Made by a program: the position numbers and the translations under genes. From Paramicrosporidium saccamoebae (Eukaryota; Rozellomycota), in the NCBI GenBank assembly GCA_002794465.1, contig MTSL01000179.1, forward strand, positions 5,205 to 57,732: a stretch of 52,528 nt of DNA, read 5' to 3'. The notes below the pieces were generated by a model, which did no database searches, was not told where the DNA came from, and saw nothing but the letters and a program-made list of their open reading frames with translations. This document shows, piece by piece, positions 47,220 through 52,528 of the stretch (positions within the stretch are counted from its first letter, which is position 1; each line of letters opens with the position of its first letter).

Positions 47220-48629
47220 TTAGGCCTCGACGATGCTGACCGACTTTCTAGAGCGGTGCCCACGCCGCGATCCCCGACTCCACTTGGAATTATGTCTCTT
47301 TCGGGAATTGTATCGACTGACAGTCTTTTGGGGCGTGACTTTATCTGCAGGTACGTCAGACTCTTCCGACTCCATCTCATTGTAAAATTCTTCCTCGTCA
47401 ATTATCTGAGACTTTTCAGTTTTGCGATCCGACCGACGACTTTTTTCAGAAAGCGCACGGATGATATTGCGTTGGGAGCTTTCCCACTTGTCAGCTTGAA
47501 CGGTAACCTTGGAATGCCTAGACTTGGAGCTCTTTGGCGTAATAATGCTAGACGTCTTTTCCAAGACTTCGTTGCTCGCCCATTCATCGTAGGCACCGGT
47601 GCTGGTGCTTGAGGATGAGCCAAGCAGGCTTTTGACGGGATTGACGTCGGCTCTGCTGAGGGATTCCAGATATGGAATACGCTGATTCTTGGGAATGGTG
47701 CTCCGCTCCCCCTTGGTGCCAGCGTAAGCAGTGATCAACTGTTGGTAGTGAGGGCACTTGGAAATGTCAGCCTCAGGAACCTCTTTGTGAGGACTATTTG
47801 CATCCTCAATGAGTTCCTCAACAATCTCGCCCTCAAAACTGCTTTCATCCTCAATAACCTCTTGATCTTCATTACTCGCCTCGTCTTCCGACTCGAAGGG
47901 TAAGGTAGAGTCTCCAGAGTCAACATGTTCACGATGATATGCTTCCAGGAATTGGCCAACTCGCTCATTTTCCTTAATCTGTTGGGGGGCGATGGTCAGT
48001 TCAAGACCCTCTGCAAGCTCATGGACATTACGACCGGCCAGGATGGCATCTACTAATGCGTCATTGACATAGGACACGACAGTTTGGTCCTCCTCACCAC
48101 AGACCGGATCCAGCCCAAAGAGCTCGCGGAGAATCTGACTATTGAATTCAAAGTTTTCATTGGTGAGTGCTATCGCAGGGTGCATAGCGCGGAGATCATC
48201 AACAGCTTGGAAGCATTCGTTGCAAAGGTCAACTCCCAGGGTCGCAGGACTCTCCTTTGCCAAGTCAGCCAGCAATGCGTTGCGGATATCACGCATACGG
48301 GACGGCTGATTATCAGCCGGGAGCTTAAAGGTCTTTATTTTCTCCAGAAGCTCAATCTTTTGCGCCACGGAGAGTAGGGGGAGCAAGTTGGTATTTATAG
48401 CCCGGGCTTCTTGACGCACGATTCTGTCGAAACGGAGCAGCTCAAAGGGTTTTGCGACAGCAGCACCGCGGATGGCCCTTGTTATAGCACTTCCCAGGTT
48501 GTCAGGTTCAATGGACTCGCCAACCGTATCAATGGTCACCGACTTGCCATTGTAGACAAGGTAAAGTTCAGCATGGGCCTGCGCAATGTAGTAGGCAGAG
48601 AGGAGAGCAAGACTTGCTTTTAACTGCAT
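47220..48629 (-). CDS. Large secreted protein with acidic middle and Arg-rich tail
   Basis: 469 residues from ATG 48629 (the frame begins at a TTG further up). Signal peptide MQLKASLALLSAYYIAQAHA. Residues about 20-240 look folded and helical (INTNLLPLLSVAQKIELLEK; LCNECFQAVDDL with two cysteines). Residues about 240-290 are Glu/Asp-rich, and the last 120 are Ser/Lys/Arg-rich, ending with RKRHNSKWSRGSRRGHRSRK, which resembles a bipartite nuclear localisation signal. A leader plus an NLS-like tail is a pattern used by effectors sent to a host nucleus; this is speculation from composition. No family recognised. Repeat family A lies 135 bp beyond its 3' end. Confidence 0.72.
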   Translation of the reverse strand: MQLKASLALLSAYYIAQAHAELYLVYNGKSVTIDTVGESIEPDNLGSAITRAIRGAAVAKPFELLRFDRIVRQEARAINTNLLPLLSVAQKIELLEKIKTFKLPADNQPSRMRDIRNALLADLAKESPATLGVDLCNECFQAVDDLRAMHPAIALTNENFEFNSQILRELFGLDPVCGEEDQTVVSYVNDALVDAILAGRNVHELAEGLELTIAPQQIKENERVGQFLEAYHREHVDSGDSTLPFESEDEASNEDQEVIEDESSFEGEIVEELIEDANSPHKEVPEADISKCPHYQQLITAYAGTKGERSTIPKNQRIPYLESLSRADVNPVKSLLGSSSSTSTGAYDEWASNEVLEKTSSIITPKSSKSRHSKVTVQADKWESSQRNIIRALSEKSRRSDRKTEKSQIIDEEEFYNEMESEESDVPADKVTPQKTVSRYNSRKRHNSKWSRGSRRGHRSRKSVSIVEA

Positions 48630-49192
48630 ATAGTTCAAGTTGCTGTGGCGGGGTCACGCTGTCATTTTATACCCGCCATCGATTCCCCAAAATTGCAAGA
48701 TCTAATCTATTCAGTTGTCCAATCATCCAACGAGATTCAATCTCAGCCACCAAATTAATAATGGTCGCATTACATATTGCATTCTTTTGGGGCTAACATA
48801 GTTGTCCCGGCTGTAAATATTATTGAAGCAACGGACCAAGACTAATTGTAGCACCATGTTGCATAGTAAGGAGCAACACCACAGATAGGAAGGAACTCGT
48901 TTCCTATCAATGCGTGAGTGAGCCCACAAATATGAACCGAATATGTCTGCCCCATGGGGTCTCTACAGTTCATCTAAATATCAGCCCCATTCTATGGATA
49001 AAGCCCTCCGATCCTCGCCTATATGTCACAGTTGTGCGCTCAAAGTAGCCAATCGACACACCCTTTATGAGGCCTGCACAGTGATTGGTTAACGGTTTTG
49101 GCGATACGATTGGCCAATTCAAGTTTCACCCGATGAGACATGTTTGATAAGCTCCCCGATAGTGTCGCGGCCACAGGGCGCTATCCACCCCA
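48630..49192. other. Spacer with no convincing gene
   Basis: About 560 bases between divergent genes. A minus-strand ORF at 48723-48929 has no useful features. Two short CCAATC/GATTGG-type motifs occur (near 49047 and 49083). No repeat-family member seen. Confidence 0.35.
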
Positions 49193-50224
49193 ATGACTAT
49201 AAGAATAATGGAAGACTCTGAGAAACCAAAGCTATACGTCCGCGTGGAACCCATGGCACAGCCAACAGAGTGCTCCAACCCAAAACTCTCCTCTTTGGCC
49301 ATGGTCAACGACGACCTCTCCCCCGTCCTCATCAACAACGAGCACTTTACCGGCCATCTGGTGTTCCGTGTGCGCGACTTTCATGGCTGGACGCCTCTGG
49401 ATGAGAAGAAAAAACCCAAAGCCCCGCTGAAGGATTGTCCCCACTACTTTTCTGGCCATCGTCGGACCTTTTCTCTGCAGCTCAGCGGACGGTTTCGGAA
49501 GCAATGGACCGGTGACGATGTAATGTTTGGAACCTTTTTCAAGAAAAAGATGGAATTGCCACGTGGAAGCGGTTTGGCATTGGCATTTGCGCAGCGGATT
49601 GATCCGTCGATGGAATATGATTTGTACAGTGATCATCCCTACATTTGTTCGCCCATCCTCTGTGCCATGAATACGGTGCACATCCAACCTCTCCTAGCCC
49701 GGATATCCCCCAGACCGAGCACTATGAAGAGTCCTGACCTGCGGACTTCTATGCGGAGGTCACTCTATGAGACTGCTCTTCTGAGCCAGGAAGACGCCTC
49801 GCGTGGCATCAAGGAGCCGCTCACTCTGCCGGAATGGTCCTACGGAGGAAAGCATGAGATTCTCGAGGAGAATTTGCTGTCAGCCTGGCCGTCCTGGACA
49901 TTAGGCTCCACCTACCGGTCTACCGGCAGCGACCAGGATGTCTCTGGAGCTCTCCTCAAGGCCGTCAGCAAAAACAAAACAGGCGCGGCCCATCGTCGAC
50001 AATGGTTCCTCGATGAGAAACATCGGAAAAAGTTCATTTTCCACCCGGACACTGTTTACAGTTTTGACTTTGCCAGTCCGTATGTGGACATGAATGAGCT
50101 GACGCTAAAGATGGGAATAAGCATTAATGCTGGACGTTATTTGGGCGGACAGCCTGTACGTTATGAATGTAGGTCGCGAGATGGAAAGACTTTATTCTGG
50201 GCTGTTGAGTTGGGTTTGTTGTAA
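49193..50224 (+). CDS. DUF1769/Duc1 (UPF0590) family protein
   Basis: 343 residues. The family pattern is clear: HYFSGHRRTFSLQLSGRFRK, DDVMFGTFFKKKMELPRGSG, ALAFAQRIDPSMEYDLYSD with SPILCAMNTV, a Ser-rich variable middle, then RRQWFLDEKHRKKFIFHPDT, DFASPYVDMNELTLKMGISI and GQPVRYECRSRDGKTLFWAV. Fission yeast Duc1 of this family is reported to sit at the plasma membrane and influence ring position through lipid binding. No signal peptide or membrane segment is visible. A second ATG at residue 6 is a possible start. Confidence 0.85.
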   Translation: MTIRIMEDSEKPKLYVRVEPMAQPTECSNPKLSSLAMVNDDLSPVLINNEHFTGHLVFRVRDFHGWTPLDEKKKPKAPLKDCPHYFSGHRRTFSLQLSGRFRKQWTGDDVMFGTFFKKKMELPRGSGLALAFAQRIDPSMEYDLYSDHPYICSPILCAMNTVHIQPLLARISPRPSTMKSPDLRTSMRRSLYETALLSQEDASRGIKEPLTLPEWSYGGKHEILEENLLSAWPSWTLGSTYRSTGSDQDVSGALLKAVSKNKTGAAHRRQWFLDEKHRKKFIFHPDTVYSFDFASPYVDMNELTLKMGISINAGRYLGGQPVRYECRSRDGKTLFWAVELGLL

Positions 50225-50323
50225 GCAGGACTATAAGAAATAGTTTTTTGCTGGTCCGTTGAATGCCGTAAAGAGCCAAGAATCAACAGCAAAGAGCAGA
50301 GATAATAAACGTTACATGACATT

Positions 50324-50779
50324 TCAACGACTGGTTTCATCTGTATAGTCACAATCCCCATCCACATTGTCATCGCTATTCAAATCTACATCTTCGCTCG
50401 CGTCTCCTTCAGAGGTACTGTCGGCTTCTAGAAACTCTTCGCCATCAATTCCTAGTCCTTGGAATATCCTTCTAAAATCAATTTCAGCTCCAAGCCGTTG
50501 CCTCAGCTCATCAATTACTAGTACTACGGCTTCTCGCCATTTGGAAATTTTATCGTCCAGGTCAGCATGCTCGCTCCGGGCCTTATTCAGCATTTTCAGC
50601 TTCCTCAGCCGGTCCTGTTCCTCCAACAGTTGCTTCCGTAGACTCTGCGTAACAGCATTATGTTTTGCACGCTTAAGTTGGCCTGCATCAATATAGAGTG
50701 TCTCCTCGCCACATGAGACGGCAACAGATTGTCCGCTTCCGGTAGTGGAAAGGGTAATACCGCGCGGTCGACCAATCAT
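50324..50779 (-). CDS. Mei5/Sfr1-like recombination cofactor candidate
   Basis: 151 residues. A charged coiled coil (QSLRKQLLEEQDRLRKLKML) leads into DDKISKWREAVVLVIDELRQ and IFQGLGIDGEEFLEAD, then a Ser/Asp/Glu-rich tail. The coil followed by xxKWRxAxxxxxxEL and an LGID motif resembles the C-terminal domain of Sfr1/Mei5, which with Swi5 stimulates Rad51/Dmc1 strand exchange. The N-terminal beta-rich stretch (GITLSTTGSGQSVAVSCGEE) is unfamiliar. Starts 57 bp from the divergent RRP9 ATG. Confidence 0.5.
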   Translation of the reverse strand: MIGRPRGITLSTTGSGQSVAVSCGEETLYIDAGQLKRAKHNAVTQSLRKQLLEEQDRLRKLKMLNKARSEHADLDDKISKWREAVVLVIDELRQRLGAEIDFRRIFQGLGIDGEEFLEADSTSEGDASEDVDLNSDDNVDGDCDYTDETSR

Positions 50780-50836
50780 AGCACAGTACCGATTGAACTT
50801 TTGCTTTTGACCCCTTGTTGCAAGAGAGTAGTGGGC

Positions 50837-52090
50837 ATGTCCAGAAAAAGAACTCTGGAGGATTCCACATCCGAGGCGGAATCATCTGCAGCGTCGGCCG
50901 TGGACAGTGATGCAGAGGAGCGTGAAGCGAATCGTGCGAGACGAGAGGCGGCACGAAGATATTTGGAGAGTCTCCAGGAAACAGCACTGTCGGGGAGACT
51001 TGATGCCACAGAGACTGTAGAGGATGAGACGGTGGATGCAGAAGCAGTGGATAGAGAAAATATTGCGGCTCGTCTCAGACAGGATGTATTACAGACCCGA
51101 GGAAAGGTATTCCGTAACCTGGCTGAAGAATACCGACAAGACACACCCGCGCCTATGCGCACCCTAAAGGGCCCTAACTATACACCAACCTGTGTGGCAT
51201 TCAGTGCTGACGGTGCCAGTGTCTTTGCCGGCTTTAAAAGCGGCGACATTTTGCAATGGAATGTTGTGACTGGTGCCAAAATGCACACCTTTGTCCGTGG
51301 CCACTCGGACCATGTGCTATGTATGGCTGTCAGTCCCGATGGTGTCCATTTGGTAAGCGGTGGAAAGGACAAGTTGGTGCATGTTTGGTCCATTCCCGAG
51401 AGGAAATTACTGACCACATTCAAGTCGCATCGTGGACCAGTCACTGGACTCGCCTTCCAACTGGCCAGTCGTACCCTCTTCTCAGCCTCCACAGACCGAA
51501 CTGTAAAGCTATGGGACATGGAACAGTTGGCCTATGTGGACACACTCTTTGGCCATCAGGACGAGGTCATCTGTGTTGATGCACTGAGTCAGGAACGCTG
51601 TCTTACAGTGGGAGCTCGAGATCGGACTGTTCGTTTGTGGAAGGTACCAGAAGAGTCACAATTGGTGTTTCGTGGATTAGAGGATGCCGGCGGACGCATC
51701 GACGTTGCCACTCTGATTGATTCGCAGCATTTTGCCAGTGCCTCTGACACCGGCGCTATCTCTCTTTGGGGTATGCACAAGAAGAAGCCACTGACTACGC
51801 AATATGATGCACATACAGCCGGTGTCACTTGTTTGTATAGCTTCCGGCTGACAGACTTGCTCATCTCTGCATCCGACGACGGCATGGTTAGGCTGTGGAG
51901 GGTGGACACTGAGTCTTATCGATCCCTGGAACTGATCCGGGAAATCCCAGTCACTGGAACCGTCAACGGTGTGGTGTTAAATGAAGACGGCTCCAAAATG
52001 GCCCTCGCGGTAGGAAAAGATCATCGTTTGGGCCGGTGGAATGTCAACAAGTCTGCCAAAAATAGAATTGTTCTTGTAGACCTGAAATAA
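50837..52090 (+). CDS. RRP9: U3 snoRNP WD40 protein Rrp9/U3-55K
   Basis: 417 residues from ATG 50837. N-terminal 110 residues are acidic/basic helix with the Rrp9 block IAARLRQDVLQTRGKVFRNL, followed by six to seven WD40 repeats (HSDHVLCMAVSPDGVHLVSG, VWSIPE; HRGPVTGLAF, VKLWDM; HQDEVICVDALSQERCLTVG, VRLWKVPEESQLVFRG). The CVDALSQERCLTVGARD segment and EESQLVFRG are characteristic of U3-55K. It binds the box B/C motif of U3 snoRNA in the small-subunit processome in the nucleolus. Stop TAA lies in AATAAA. Confidence 0.92.
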   Translation: MSRKRTLEDSTSEAESSAASAVDSDAEEREANRARREAARRYLESLQETALSGRLDATETVEDETVDAEAVDRENIAARLRQDVLQTRGKVFRNLAEEYRQDTPAPMRTLKGPNYTPTCVAFSADGASVFAGFKSGDILQWNVVTGAKMHTFVRGHSDHVLCMAVSPDGVHLVSGGKDKLVHVWSIPERKLLTTFKSHRGPVTGLAFQLASRTLFSASTDRTVKLWDMEQLAYVDTLFGHQDEVICVDALSQERCLTVGARDRTVRLWKVPEESQLVFRGLEDAGGRIDVATLIDSQHFASASDTGAISLWGMHKKKPLTTQYDAHTAGVTCLYSFRLTDLLISASDDGMVRLWRVDTESYRSLELIREIPVTGTVNGVVLNEDGSKMALAVGKDHRLGRWNVNKSAKNRIVLVDLK

Positions 52091-52311
52091 ACTAATTTCG
52101 TCCGGGTGAGATTGGGATCCGTATCTGGGCGGTGGTTCCAATCGTGGATGGGCTACCCCACAATCTAGATGGCTGCCACCAAATCTAGTTTGGTAAAACA
52201 TCATTTCTGTTTACAAACAGACCTTTTATTGGAATCTGTATTTACGCACAATAGGTCCCCAGTCAATTAAAGTCTGTAGGTGCCCAGGGCGCTCTTGCAA
52301 TAAGTGTCTCA

Positions 52312-52528
52312 ATGGATATTATGGCAGACAGGACTGAAAAGGGCCATTATCTGTCTGTTTGGGGATACATACGACCACTGATAGCCATATGTGTCTTGTT
52401 AGGCGGCGGAATGCTGCTGTTCTGGGTAGTGGGCAGGCTTGGAGTGGGAGGCCACGTGGTTGATCGGCAACATTGCTCATGCGATTGCTTTGACCGTCGT
52501 ATCAAGAACGGCTACTACAACCCGGCGA
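52312..52528 (+). CDS. Partial membrane protein, cut by right window edge
   Basis: ATG 52312, open to the end (72 residues). A cytosolic head (MDIMADRTEKGHYLSVWGYI), one strong membrane helix (LIAICVLLGGGMLLFWVV), then a Cys-containing luminal/outside stretch HCSCDCFDRR. Type II orientation is likely. Too short to assign a family. Confidence 0.55.
   Translation, partial: MDIMADRTEKGHYLSVWGYIRPLIAICVLLGGGMLLFWVVGRLGVGGHVVDRQHCSCDCFDRRIKNGYYNPA

Noticed and set aside
1-52528. tRNA, rRNA, CRISPR or transposase genes
   Set aside because: No cloverleaf B-box-like sequence, rRNA block, spaced repeat array or transposase/reverse-transcriptase motif was recognised by eye; a covariance-model scan would be needed to exclude small RNAs.

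Overview
The window is nuclear DNA of a very compact eukaryotic genome. The housekeeping genes point to an early-diverging fungus. Fungal-type markers are a Pkr1 V-ATPase assembly factor, a fungal perilipin, complex III subunit Qcr10, a DUF1769/Duc1 protein and a fungal-type GH18 chitinase. Many secreted proteins, including ubiquitin-protease and kinase types, suggest an intracellular parasite. A Rozellomycota (Cryptomycota, Paramicrosporidium-like) source fits best, but this is inference because no marker rRNA is present. Oxidative metabolism looks intact: 2-oxoglutarate dehydrogenase E2, complex III Qcr10, mitochondrial Isa2 and a DUF4536/DMAC1-like protein.

Layout. 1-5150: PAT1 (cut by the left edge), PKR1, ribulose-phosphate 3-epimerase, an SR-type splicing factor, a Mim2-like tail-anchored protein and a conserved unknown. 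5151-9700: two tandem secreted USP-type proteases, then a perilipin. 10037-16132: eIF2 gamma, two unrecognised ORFs, a 59-residue membrane protein too short for ordinary ORF lists, a POT peptide transporter and a bHLH factor. 16654-18873: a secreted protein kinase and two small secreted proteins. 19700-30851: Ski2 helicase, E2o, an otubain-like protease, CFT1/CPSF160 and Aurora kinase. 31008-36560: a doubtful gene, two paralogous secreted Cys-rich/Thr-rich proteins, an R3H protein and a chitinase without signal peptide. 36753-46828: QCR10, ISA2, MCD4/PIG-N (3' end lost in a 140-base gap), a small secreted protein, TAF4, a DMAC1-like gene, ITFG1/TIP and an unknown helical protein. 47220-52528: a large secreted acidic/basic protein, Duc1-like, Sfr1-like, RRP9 and a membrane protein cut by the right edge.

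Gene structure. Several genes look broken in simple ORF maps but are restored by removing introns of 28-37 nt. I find twelve in eight genes, all GT-AG; eleven begin GTA and ten end TAG. At six stop codons the TAA lies inside an AATAAA hexamer. Divergent neighbours start as little as 35 bp apart (32 bp for one doubtful pair). Three families of short dispersed non-coding repeats occupy the longer spacers, often near the secreted-protein genes.
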